A stretch of 64,000 nt of DNA from Sulfurimonas xiamenensis (GTDB lineage Bacteria > Campylobacterota > Campylobacteria > Campylobacterales > Sulfurimonadaceae), in the NCBI RefSeq assembly GCF_009258045.1, contig NZ_CP041166.1, positions 1,054,001-1,118,000 on the forward strand. Direction: 5' to 3'. Positions 25,422 to 33,261 of the stretch are shown in pieces. A program made the position numbers and the translations under genes. Position 1 is the stretch's first letter, and the number at the start of each line of letters is the position of its first letter. The notes beneath the pieces are model-generated. The model was not told the DNA's origin. It saw nothing but the letters and a program-made list of their open reading frames with translations, and searched no databases.

Positions 25422-26498
25422 AAAAGAGACTTTAACTCTATGTTTATCAAAACCAAGAGTTGTTATGTTTTTTTCACCCTCTAACAACATTTTAAATTGT
25501 TGCTGTGAAATTACGGGGAGTTCTATCTCTCTGTTCATTATCTTTTCTATTCTTTTTTGCTCTTTGTCAAAAAGCATAAGATCATTTTCATCTCTAACAA
25601 CTATAAAATCAGCATTTTCATCTTTTGCTTCAAGAAGAATTTCTCCGGCAATTTTAAGTGAAAAATCTTTATCTGCAAGAGCAGAATATGGGGCTAAATC
25701 TTCTTTTGAGTGAGACAATGCTACATAATTTGCTTTAGAATTTTTGATTATAGAAGCACAAGATTTTTCATCTATACCTTCAAATTCTGCTATATTAAAA
25801 CCTTCAAAAGATTGAAATATTTTTACATTTTCTATTTTCGAATCTGAAATTGCATTTTTACTCATTTTAAAATCTGTAACTTTTGGTAGCATTTCAAAAA
25901 GAGATCTTATTTTGTTCTCTTTATTTGCATCATAATTAAAAACTCTGCGTTTTAATGAAGTGTGATACCAAATTCCAGTTTCTTTACATGAAATCTTCTC
26001 TAAAATCTCCTGTTTTAAATCAGGATTTTGCTCAATTATATCACTTGCTATTAACAGTGAATGATCTCCAATATAACTTCTATGAATATCGTATGTATTG
26101 GAAGCAAAATAGTCCAATTCATACCTTTTAGCATACTCATCCATTTGACTTTGAGTAATATAATCCTTAAAAAAACTAATTTTCTCTATATAATCTCTTT
26201 TATCAACAATAAGATCATTTAAAGCCCTGTAAATACTAACAGGCTCTATTTTAAATTCGTTGGATGTTTTTTCAACAATATCCGAGATTAATTCATTTGC
26301 ATTTAGATACAAATTGTTTATTTTTAGATTAAAATCACCAACTGGATCATAAGCAAATTTTTCAATACTGTTTATATCGTTTAAAAGATCTAAGATAGTA
26401 TCTTCGGCTTTATACTTTAGAGTATATTTTTTATAATACGGCAGATAGTCAGCTTTAGCATCAAATCTAAAAAGTTCTACATGTACTTCTGTTGTCAT
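25416..26498 (-). CDS. Cluster-less SdhB paralogue (DUF5644/HdrB-like), divergent from sdhA
   Basis: 360 residues from the start chosen here. GGAAAG lies 6 nt before this ATG; a longer frame from 26648 runs through the promoter region. Residues 8-30, FRFDAKADYLPYYKKYTLKY, match FRFNADEDYLPYYENYTMDV of the neighbouring SdhB. FKIEPVSIYRALNDLIVDKRDYIEK matches TIEPLNTKRAVKDMIIDKADFWEK. All cysteines of the [2Fe-2S] loop and both later clusters are absent; only two scattered cysteines remain. The C-terminal third (YVALSHSKEDLAPY, ADFIVVRDENDLMLFD) loosely resembles the end of HdrB-like proteins, again without their cysteines. I know related Campylobacterota proteins as DUF5644. A structural or assembly role for the Sdh/Mfr complex is inferred. 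Confidence 0.75.
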   Translation of the reverse strand: MTTEVHVELFRFDAKADYLPYYKKYTLKYKAEDTILDLLNDINSIEKFAYDPVGDFNLKINNLYLNANELISDIVEKTSNEFKIEPVSIYRALNDLIVDKRDYIEKISFFKDYITQSQMDEYAKRYELDYFASNTYDIHRSYIGDHSLLIASDIIEQNPDLKQEILEKISCKETGIWYHTSLKRRVFNYDANKENKIRSLFEMLPKVTDFKMSKNAISDSKIENVKIFQSFEGFNIAEFEGIDEKSCASIIKNSKANYVALSHSKEDLAPYSALADKDFSLKIAGEILLEAKDENADFIVVRDENDLMLFDKEQKRIEKIMNREIELPVISQQQFKMLLEGEKNITTLGFDKHRVKVSFL

Positions 26499-26568
26499 CA
26501 CTTTCCTTACATTATATAATAGTAAAAAATAAAGACAAAGTATATCACAAAAAAAACAAAAACAAAGT

Positions 26569-26583
26569 GTGTAAATTCTACAC
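26569..26583. promoter_or_regulatory. Inverted repeat in the divergent promoter region of the sdh operon
   Basis: GTGTA-AATTC-TACAC, 5 bp arms, in the 211 bp A/T-rich region between the SdhB paralogue and sdhA. TTTTACACATTT follows at 26620-26631. It may be an operator acting on both genes; no regulator can be named. Confidence 0.3.
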
Positions 26584-26709
26584 TTATCACACTTATAAAT
26601 ATGGGTGATTATGGAACATTTTACACATTTATAATAACTTTTTATCATTCACAAAGGGTAAAAATTGTACAATCAGCCTTATTTTATTCTTATTAACAAA
26701 GGAAAGCTA

Positions 26710-28422
26710 ATGGGTATTCCTATATATACTTACGATGCAATCATTGTCGGTGCAGGTCTAGCAGGATGTGCCGCTGCAAGAGAGTTACAAAATGCAGGTA
26801 AAAAAGTTGCAGTTATAACCAAACTACATCCGCTTAGAAGTCATTCAGGAGCTGCACAAGGCGGCGTTAATGCTGCTTTTAGCGATAATGACAGTGTGGA
26901 ATTGCACGAATTTGACACGGTAAAAGGAAGTGACTACTTAGCTGATCAAGATGCTGTTGAGTTTATGTGTAAAAATGCACCGGAGACTATTCGCTGGGCA
27001 GAGAGAATGGGTGCGGCATTTAGCAGAACTGCCGATGGAAAAATCGCGCAAAGACCTTTTGGCGGACAGTCATCCCCAAGAGCATGTTATGCAAAAGATA
27101 GAACAGGTTTAACGCTTTTGCAAACTATTTACGAGCAGGCTTTCCGCGTCGGTGTTGAGTTTTGGGATGAGTGGTATGCTGCCGACCTTATCTATAAAGA
27201 CGGTAAAGTTTCAGGTGTAGTTGCGTTTAATATACGGGATTTGCAAGTAGCCATTTTTAATGCTAAATCTGTTATGTTTGCAACAGGCGGATATGCAAGA
27301 AGCTATAAAATCAACTCAAATGCACATGCAAATACGGGTGACGGACTCTCTATCGTAGCGCGCCACGGGCTGCCGCTAGAAGATATGGAGTTTGTTCAGT
27401 TTCACCCCTCAGGACTTTCAGGAAACGGAGTTTTAATCTCTGAAGCGGCTCGCGGTGAAGGCGGTCGTCTCTATAACTCTCTTGGTGAGAGATTTATGGA
27501 AAAGTACGCTCCAAATGCTATGGAGCTTGCATCTCGTGATGTTGTGTCTCGAGCTATCTTAAATGAGATAAGAGAAGGGCGCGGCGTTGGACCGAGAAAA
27601 GATGCAGTTTACATCGATGTAACTCACTTAGGAAAAGATTTAATCATGGAGAGACTCCCTGAGCTTCGCGAACTTGCCATGACTTTCTTAGGCCTTGACA
27701 TGATAAAAGAACCTATCCTTATCTCTGCAACAGCGCACTACTCTATGGGCGGTATCCCTGTAAATATTGCCGGAAATGTTCGTAAAAACAACAACGAATT
27801 TGTAGAGGGATTTTATGCGGCGGGTGAGTGCTCATGTGTTTCAGTTCACGGTGCAAACCGCCTTGGTGCAAACTCTGTTCTTGAAGCGCTTCTCTTTGGT
27901 CGCTTTGTGGGCAAAACAATGGTAAATGAGATAGATACGATTCCTCTTCGTGAAGCAACAGAAAAAGATGCAAAGAGAGCTCTTGATGAGATTGATTTTG
28001 TACTCAACAACAACGGAACTGAAACAATCACACAGCTTAGAGAAGAGCTTCAACAGTGTATGACTGCAAATGCAGGTGCATTTAGAACAAAAGAGACATT
28101 AGAGATTGCGGTTGCAAAAGTTAAAGAACTTCGTGCTAGATTTAAAAACATCCGCATAAAAGATAAATCAAAAATCTTTAACACGGAACTTCAAGAAGCT
28201 ATAGAGTTTGGTCATATGATTGACTACTCTGCATTTATCGTAGAGAGCGCTATTGCTAGAAATGAGAGCCGCGGCGCGCACTTTAGAGAAGATTTTGACA
28301 CTCGTGATGATGAAAACTTCTTGAAACACACTATGGCTTACATGGATAAAAAAGGTGATATAGTACTTGATTATATGCCTGTTGTTCTTGGCAAGCATGA
28401 GCTAAAAGCAAGAAATTACTAA
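26710..28422 (+). CDS. sdhA: Fumarate reductase/succinate dehydrogenase flavoprotein subunit (SdhABE/MFR type)
   Basis: 570 residues from the ATG after AAAGGAAAG. DAIIVGAGLAGCAAARELQ binds FAD. RSHSGAAQGGVNAAF near residue 45 has the histidine that carries covalent FAD. HPSGLSGNGVLISEAARGEGG and ATAHYSMGGIPVN hold dicarboxylate-binding residues, and GANRLGANSVLEALLFGR closes the FAD site. It matches the enzyme of Wolinella and Campylobacter known as 8-methylmenaquinol:fumarate reductase (MfrABE, SdhABE). Unlike those periplasmic enzymes there is no twin-arginine signal peptide, so this form should be cytoplasmic. It reduces fumarate or oxidises succinate with the next two genes. Confidence 0.92.
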   Translation: MGIPIYTYDAIIVGAGLAGCAAARELQNAGKKVAVITKLHPLRSHSGAAQGGVNAAFSDNDSVELHEFDTVKGSDYLADQDAVEFMCKNAPETIRWAERMGAAFSRTADGKIAQRPFGGQSSPRACYAKDRTGLTLLQTIYEQAFRVGVEFWDEWYAADLIYKDGKVSGVVAFNIRDLQVAIFNAKSVMFATGGYARSYKINSNAHANTGDGLSIVARHGLPLEDMEFVQFHPSGLSGNGVLISEAARGEGGRLYNSLGERFMEKYAPNAMELASRDVVSRAILNEIREGRGVGPRKDAVYIDVTHLGKDLIMERLPELRELAMTFLGLDMIKEPILISATAHYSMGGIPVNIAGNVRKNNNEFVEGFYAAGECSCVSVHGANRLGANSVLEALLFGRFVGKTMVNEIDTIPLREATEKDAKRALDEIDFVLNNNGTETITQLREELQQCMTANAGAFRTKETLEIAVAKVKELRARFKNIRIKDKSKIFNTELQEAIEFGHMIDYSAFIVESAIARNESRGAHFREDFDTRDDENFLKHTMAYMDKKGDIVLDYMPVVLGKHELKARNY

Positions 28423-28431
28423 GGAGAATTT

Positions 28432-29409
28432 ATGAGCAAAGATTCAATTACTAAACAAAAAGTAAACTTCAAAGTATTTCGCTTTAATGCTGATGAAGAT
28501 TATCTTCCATACTATGAAAACTACACAATGGATGTTACTTCTGAAGAGGTTGTTTTAGACATACTAAACAGAATAAAATGGGATCATGACGGAAGTTTTT
28601 CATACAGAAGAAGTTGTCGCCACGGTATCTGCGGGGCATGTGCCATCAAAGTAAACGGTAGAAGCACTCTCGCATGTAAAGAGAGCATGTCTACTATGGT
28701 AGAGTACTTTGGAAATGATCTCACAATCGAGCCTCTTAATACAAAAAGAGCCGTAAAAGATATGATTATTGACAAAGCCGACTTCTGGGAAAAACATGCG
28801 GCTGTGACTCCTTATCTGGTTGCAGATGTTGATGAGTGTCCTTCATGTGAAAACCTTGTATCTCCACATGATGCAGAGGAGCTAGACGAGGCTGACCTCT
28901 GTATCCAGTGCGGGGCATGTCACTATGCTTGTCCGGTTGTTGAGATAAACAGTGATTTCTTTGGTCCTGCAGCATTTGCGGCAGCTTACCGCTTTGAAGC
29001 AGACATTCGTGATAACGACGGCGAAAGACTTAGCAATGTCAATGAAGAGAAACAGGGTGTTTGGGATTGTGTCAAATGTTTTGAGTGCGCGGAAGTTTGT
29101 CCAAAAGATATAAATCCGATTGCTAAAATCACGAAACTTCATCAAATGGCGTTTAAAAAAGGTGTGGCAAAAAACAATGTCGCAACTCGTCATGCAGTCG
29201 GTTTCTTACACTCTATCAAAAAACATGGTGTTCTTGATGAGGGCGGTTTAGTTCTCTACTCTGAAGGGCCCTCAATTGTAAAACATATTCCAGTCGCTCT
29301 TCAAATGTATAGAAAAGGCAAAATAATCATGCCTTGGAATATGCCAAAATCAGACAATCTTGATGAGATACAAAAACTTGTAAAATCATCATCAACAGTA
29401 AAGTTCTAG
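28432..29409 (+). CDS. sdhB: Fumarate reductase/succinate dehydrogenase iron-sulfur subunit
   Basis: 325 residues, longer than classical SdhB. The [2Fe-2S] site is SCRHGICGACAIKVNGRSTLAC (residues 59-80). The first tetranuclear site begins at CPSCENLVSP and continues with LCIQCGACHYACPV near residue 160, and CVKCFECAEVCPKDINP near residue 214 holds the last cysteines. It passes electrons between the flavin of SdhA and SdhE. GGAG lies before the start, 9 nt after sdhA. The C-terminal tail (about residues 270-325) is an addition seen in the MFR type. Confidence 0.93.
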   Translation: MSKDSITKQKVNFKVFRFNADEDYLPYYENYTMDVTSEEVVLDILNRIKWDHDGSFSYRRSCRHGICGACAIKVNGRSTLACKESMSTMVEYFGNDLTIEPLNTKRAVKDMIIDKADFWEKHAAVTPYLVADVDECPSCENLVSPHDAEELDEADLCIQCGACHYACPVVEINSDFFGPAAFAAAYRFEADIRDNDGERLSNVNEEKQGVWDCVKCFECAEVCPKDINPIAKITKLHQMAFKKGVAKNNVATRHAVGFLHSIKKHGVLDEGGLVLYSEGPSIVKHIPVALQMYRKGKIIMPWNMPKSDNLDEIQKLVKSSSTVKF

Positions 29410-29420
29410 GAGTAAAAGAG

Positions 29421-30302
29421 ATGAAAAAATTAAAATATGCACTTTTTACAGGATGTACGGCAAAACAGAGTACTCCGGAACAGATGATGTCAACTTTGGC
29501 AGTTGCAAAAAAACTAGATATTGAACTTGTAGAACTGACAGAAGCTTCTTGCTGCGGCGCTTCTCACCTGCAAGACTATGATGATTTTCTCTCGCTGGTA
29601 CTAAATGCAAGAAATATAGCATACGCTGAAAAACATGGTCTTACAATGGTCACTATCTGTAATACATGTCAGCTAAACACTGCTATGACAAAACACAGAC
29701 TCGATAATAATGCAGAACTAAAAGCAAAGGTCAACGAAAAGCTTGCAGAAGTCGGTTTAGAGTACAAAGGCACCTCAAACATCATCCATTTTTTGTATGC
29801 GATTATCGATGATTTCGGTTTAGATAAAATCAAAGAGATGGTTGTAAAACCATTAAGCCAGTTCAACATAGCTCCGTTTTACGGTTGTCATAACATCCGC
29901 CCTTCAGAGCTTCATGACGAGTCTCACAAACAAAAAGAGAACCCGTACAACCCTACTTCACTTGACGACCTTATCATCGCATGCGGTGGCATGAATGTTG
30001 AGTATGAAGAAAAAAACAAATGCTGCGGTTTCCATGTAGAGCTTCAAGCTCCTCATACTGCGGCAGTTCTTACAGGAAATGCAATAGCGGGAGCAACGGA
30101 TAACAACGCCGACATGATGGTAACACCATGCCCGCTTTGTCATCTAAAACTAGACACTCAAACTAAACATGCATCAGAAGCTATAGGCAGAGAAGTCTCA
30201 CTTCCAGTTCTTCACATGCAGCAAATGGTAGGTCTGGCACTAGGATGCAGCCCTGTAGAACTTGGTTTAAAGCACCATGTTACGGATGTGAACTTCATCT
30301 AA
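29421..30302 (+). CDS. sdhE: Heterodisulfide reductase B-like third subunit of the fumarate reductase/succinate dehydrogenase
   Basis: 293 residues with two cysteine-rich CCG domains. The first is FTGCTAKQS, then EASCCGASH and CNTCQLN; the second is YGCHNIRP, then NKCCGFHVE and CPLCHLKLD. In HdrB these motifs bind noncubane [4Fe-4S] clusters. In non-classical succinate:quinone oxidoreductases (types with SdhE/SdhF) and in MFR this subunit replaces the membrane anchor and contacts quinone at the membrane face. No transmembrane helices are present. It lies 11 nt after sdhB and is followed by a terminator. Confidence 0.92.
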   Translation: MKKLKYALFTGCTAKQSTPEQMMSTLAVAKKLDIELVELTEASCCGASHLQDYDDFLSLVLNARNIAYAEKHGLTMVTICNTCQLNTAMTKHRLDNNAELKAKVNEKLAEVGLEYKGTSNIIHFLYAIIDDFGLDKIKEMVVKPLSQFNIAPFYGCHNIRPSELHDESHKQKENPYNPTSLDDLIIACGGMNVEYEEKNKCCGFHVELQAPHTAAVLTGNAIAGATDNNADMMVTPCPLCHLKLDTQTKHASEAIGREVSLPVLHMQQMVGLALGCSPVELGLKHHVTDVNFI

Positions 30303-30310
30303 AATCACAA

Positions 30311-30341
30311 AAACAGAGAGATAAAATCCCTCTGTTTTTTT
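30311..30341 (+). terminator. Rho-independent terminator of the sdhABE operon
   Basis: AAACAGAG (30311-30318) pairs with CTCTGTTT (30330-30337), with further GAT/ATC pairing inside, followed by TTTTTTTCT. It starts 8 nt after the sdhE stop. Confidence 0.85.
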
Positions 30342-30389
30342 CTACATGTTAAAAATTTCCACCCTTTCTTCTAGCAATACCTCAATCAT

Positions 30390-30418
30390 TTAAATAAACA
30401 ATTTTCGTGTTTGTTTAA
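30390..30418. repeat. A/T-rich inverted repeat, copy 1
   Basis: TTAAATAAAC, 9 nt, GTTTGTTTAA: a 10 bp inverted repeat with one mismatch. The same unit, with perfect arms, is found at 32435-32463. It lies just before the left end of the RAYT element. Confidence 0.6.
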
Positions 30419-30451
30419 TTAGCTAATATCAAGCTGTTTTGTATATAAGAA

Positions 30452-31062
30452 ATACACCCCTGAAATACACCCCTGTGAATGGAAATACACCCCTGTGAAT
30501 GAATCTCCACTTTTTAAAAAATTATATACTCTAAGTTTTAACTAAAATCTTTCAATTTGCAATATGTTTAATTGTAATGAATATAAATAGTTAAAATTCA
30601 CATGATTCATAATTAAAAAATAGGATTGACAAATGCCGACAAGACTGAGAGTTGATTTAGCAGGGTATCATCATATTATAAATCGTGGAGTAAACCTTTG
30701 TGATGTCTTTAACTGCAATGATGACAAAGAGATGTTTTTACAAATCATCAATAAAAGTGCTACTCTTCATAAAATAATATTACATGATTACTGTTTGATG
30801 GACAATCACTATCACTTGCTGATAGAAACAAAAAATACTCAAAGAAGACGGTATCTTACATGTAAGGCAAGAGAAACAATTCCAAGAGCATTTTTATGAT
30901 GTTTGTACAAAAATAGATAGAAACTTAGCAATACTTAACGCATACCAAGACGGTTACTCTCAAGCAAGCATAGCAACTTATTTGAATGTATCAAAATCAT
31001 TGATAAGCAAAGTTGTAAAAAGTGGAGATTCATTCACAGGGGTGTAATTAGGGGTGTAATTA
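30452..31062 (+). mobile_element. Decayed RAYT element with inverted terminal repeats
   Basis: The left end has TACACCCCTG at 30453, TACACCCCTGTGAAT at 30466 and TACACCCCTGTGAATGAATC at 30486, that is three tandem starts of the same motif ending CTCCACTTTTT. The right end is the exact reverse complement, AGTGGAGATTCATTCACAGG at 31021, followed by a further GGGGTGTAA unit. Between them is a broken REP-associated tyrosine (Y1, HUH-type) transposase gene. The same end motif heads the intergenic repeats at 11.9-13.3 kb. The inner arms at 30486-30513 and 31021-31046 match at 26 of 26 bases compared by eye. Confidence 0.85.
30633..31047 (+). pseudogene. REP-associated tyrosine transposase (RAYT), frameshifted and internally deleted
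   Basis: The first 80 residues are intact: MPTRLRVDLAGYHHIINRGV is the usual RAYT start, and LHDYCLMDNHYHLLIETK carries the HUH-type metal motif (HYH). The frame then breaks near 30840 and stops at 30899. The +1 frame continues as DVCTKIDRNLAILNAYQDGY, a helix-turn-helix SQASIATYLNVSKSLISKVV, and ends SGDSFTGV-stop. Intact RAYTs have about 250-330 residues, so roughly half, including the catalytic tyrosine region, is missing. The last eight codons and the stop are the inverted repeat itself. It cannot be active. Confidence 0.88.
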
Positions 31063-32308
31063 CAAGTACTATAATAATTACTGCCAAAGGGATACTAAAG
31101 GCAACAAAGAGCTGGTTTCCCAACTCTTTGTTGCCCACTGTATAAGCAATAGCAAGTTTTGTTATAGAGTTGGAGAATGTTGCGATAACGATTCCGGTAA
31201 ATGCAGTATGCAGTATAAGTTTTTCATCTGTATAGAGCGTGCTTAGCGAGAGGGTTATAGCATCAACATCACTTACTCCTGATAGCAATGAAGAGAGATA
31301 GACCCCTGTGCTTCCAACCCAATCCTGAAGCAGTGATGTAGTACCAAATACGATACCAAAGAGTAAACCAAACTTCAGTGCCTCTTTTAATTCCAATGGA
31401 TTTTTATACATAAAGTCCACATCAATCCGGCTTTTCTCAGAGCGTTTATATAGATAATAAATATAAATATATCCCGCTATCGTGGCTAAAAGATAAGCAG
31501 GCAAAATTTTCATAGCGATATCGGTATTTATAAATGCTGATACGATAATAATCCTAACATACATTGTTGTACAAGCAAGTGCAATGACCGAAGCTAATTG
31601 GTGAGTTGTTTTATTTTTATCATCAACTTTTTTTGAAAAAGTGATGGTAGTTGCCGTAGAGGATAAAAAACCTCCAAAAAAACCAGCCACCATTATGCCT
31701 TTGGATACTCCTATGAGACGAGCAGCTATATAACCTGCGAAAGAGAGACCGGAAATAAGAACAACCATCATCCAAATAAAATATGGATTGATTATTCCAT
31801 AAGGATCAATGGTTTTGTTGGGTAATATTGGAAGAACAATGAAAGTAATCAATAAAAAAAGCACCATTGACTCCAGATCTTTCTTTTTGGTACTGTCTGC
31901 GAGTTGTAATACATTGCTGCGTATATTTAAAATAAAAATTATTGCAACAGTTGTAAATGTAGCAAACATATATAAACCTTCATAAACGAGCATACCAACC
32001 AAAAATGCAGCAATAGCTGCGAACTCTGTGGTGGTACCAATTTTTTCATGACGAACTGCTCGGATAACGAAAGAACTTATAAGCAGTGTCCCAAATATAA
32101 AAGTGATTGCTATTGTAATCCAAATATAATCCGCTTTGAAATGTCCCGCTAAAACACCAAGTAAAGATATAATAGCAAAACTTCTTGTTCCGGTAAAAGT
32201 GATACTCTTATCTCTAAGAGCAAAACTTATCTCTCTTTGCAGACCAATTGAGAAGCCTAGCGCTATGCTAAGTAATATGGATTTTGCCGTTGTGAAATCT
32301 AGTTCCAT
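31034..32308 (-). CDS. MgtC/SapB and DUF4010 family membrane protein
   Basis: 424 residues with about twelve membrane helices. The N-terminal MgtC-like part has SIALGFSIGLQREISFAL and FTGTRSFAIISLLG. The C-terminal DUF4010 part has GGFLSSTATTITFSKK and LLSGVSDVDAITLSLSTLY. It is an inner-membrane protein, perhaps a transporter or regulator of ion balance; the function of full-length members is unknown. Its last nine residues (VITPLITPL) and the TGA stop are encoded by the right end of the RAYT element, where two copies of the ATTACACCCCT unit give the repeated ITPL. The original C-terminus was therefore replaced or extended. Confidence 0.82.
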   Translation of the reverse strand: MELDFTTAKSILLSIALGFSIGLQREISFALRDKSITFTGTRSFAIISLLGVLAGHFKADYIWITIAITFIFGTLLISSFVIRAVRHEKIGTTTEFAAIAAFLVGMLVYEGLYMFATFTTVAIIFILNIRSNVLQLADSTKKKDLESMVLFLLITFIVLPILPNKTIDPYGIINPYFIWMMVVLISGLSFAGYIAARLIGVSKGIMVAGFFGGFLSSTATTITFSKKVDDKNKTTHQLASVIALACTTMYVRIIIVSAFINTDIAMKILPAYLLATIAGYIYIYYLYKRSEKSRIDVDFMYKNPLELKEALKFGLLFGIVFGTTSLLQDWVGSTGVYLSSLLSGVSDVDAITLSLSTLYTDEKLILHTAFTGIVIATFSNSITKLAIAYTVGNKELGNQLFVAFSIPLAVIIIVLVITPLITPL

Positions 32309-32434
32309 ACTTTTTCCTCTCTAAAATATAAATTATCTACACTCTTACAAACTATGGCTATTATAACACATCGGTGCTTTTTTAGATGACTTCATGTAAA
32401 AAATAATAATCAAAGAAATCAAAGATCCCTGATT

Positions 32435-32463
32435 TTAAATAAACTATTTTTATGTTTATTTAA
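32435..32463. repeat. A/T-rich inverted repeat, copy 2
   Basis: TTAAATAAAC, 9 nt, GTTTATTTAA: perfect 10 bp arms. The right arm occurs once more at 32494-32503. After it comes TTTTTGAGTAAAT (32470-32482), which recurs at 33223-33235 upstream of the next gene. Together they form the leader of the lipoprotein gene at 32533. Confidence 0.6.
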
Positions 32464-32532
32464 TTGTTTTTTTTGAGTAAATCAAGATAAAATGTTTATT
32501 TAATAAATAGTGAGCTTTAAAAAGGATAATTT

Positions 32533-33135
32533 ATGAAATCCAAAATTGTTATATTTTTATTTATCTTTTTAATTACCGGTTGTGCATTTCATTCGGAACC
32601 AAAAGACAATCTAGAATTTCATCAAATATCGCAATTGTCCGAATTGGCAGGGGTTTATAAAAATAAAGGAAATCCATCAAGTTATCTATCTTGGATTATT
32701 TGGCCTGATATAGGAGAAATTACACCGGCTAGCAAAGAAACCACTAGTTCTAACATTAGGCATGAAGACATCGAGCTTATCGAAGTAATTCCAAAAAATA
32801 ATTCACTTACTGTAAAAGCTATTAGCAAAGGCTGTTCTATTTTTGAAAAAATATACATTCTTGGTCAAGACTTTAAAATCAAAGATGGCAAAATTATTAT
32901 TCGTAAGGAAGCACATCTTTTATCTCGGGGTGGCGACGATGTCCTTTTAGGACCAAGTTATGAGGATATTACATTAGGTCTTGACAGTAGTAAACATGCT
33001 AAATCTAGAAGCTTGGGTTATGCTGCCGGTCTTGTACTTATGATATTTCCAATGGCAGTTTCAGACACTTCAGATATTCGATATGATAGAGTAAGTAACA
33101 AGCCACAAAATTATAAAAATTGTAATAACAGGTAA
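32533..33135 (+). CDS. Predicted lipoprotein of unknown function
   Basis: 200 residues. The signal peptide MKSKIVIFLFIFLITGC ends in a lipobox (L-I-T-G-C, cysteine 17), so the mature protein should be lipidated and held in the inner or outer membrane. The rest is a soluble domain with SELAGVYKNKGNPSSYLSWI near residue 37 and a hydrophobic stretch SLGYAAGLVLMIFPMAVS near residue 160. No known domain recognised. AAAGGATAA precedes the start. It lies in the A/T-rich, repeat-bearing accessory segment between the MgtC-like gene and a c-type cytochrome gene. Confidence 0.65.
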   Translation: MKSKIVIFLFIFLITGCAFHSEPKDNLEFHQISQLSELAGVYKNKGNPSSYLSWIIWPDIGEITPASKETTSSNIRHEDIELIEVIPKNNSLTVKAISKGCSIFEKIYILGQDFKIKDGKIIIRKEAHLLSRGGDDVLLGPSYEDITLGLDSSKHAKSRSLGYAAGLVLMIFPMAVSDTSDIRYDRVSNKPQNYKNCNNR

Positions 33136-33185
33136 CAAAACTAAAATACAGTCAATAGTAAAAGAGACAAATAGTCAAAGGGTCA

Positions 33186-33246
33186 GGTAAATAAATAATT
33201 TTTTATATTCACTTAATTACTCTTTTTGAGTAAATTGATATAATTT
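33186..33246 (+). repeat. A/T-rich leader repeat, copy 3 (diverged)
   Basis: AGGTAAATAAATAATTTTT, ACTTAATTA, then TTTTTGAGTAAAT at 33223-33235 and GATATAATTT. It matches the leader of the previous gene in order and spacing. GATATAATTT offers a possible -10 (TATAAT, 33238-33243) for the following gene. Confidence 0.5.
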
Positions 33247-33261
33247 AAAGAAAGAAAAAAA

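Noticed and set aside
26499-26648. Upstream extension of the SdhB paralogue with many cysteines
   Set aside because: The cysteine-rich stretch comes from A/T-rich promoter sequence; the ATG at 26498 has GGAAAG and matches the SdhB start.
30452-31062. Active insertion sequence
   Set aside because: The transposase is frameshifted and lacks its centre; only the ends are complete.
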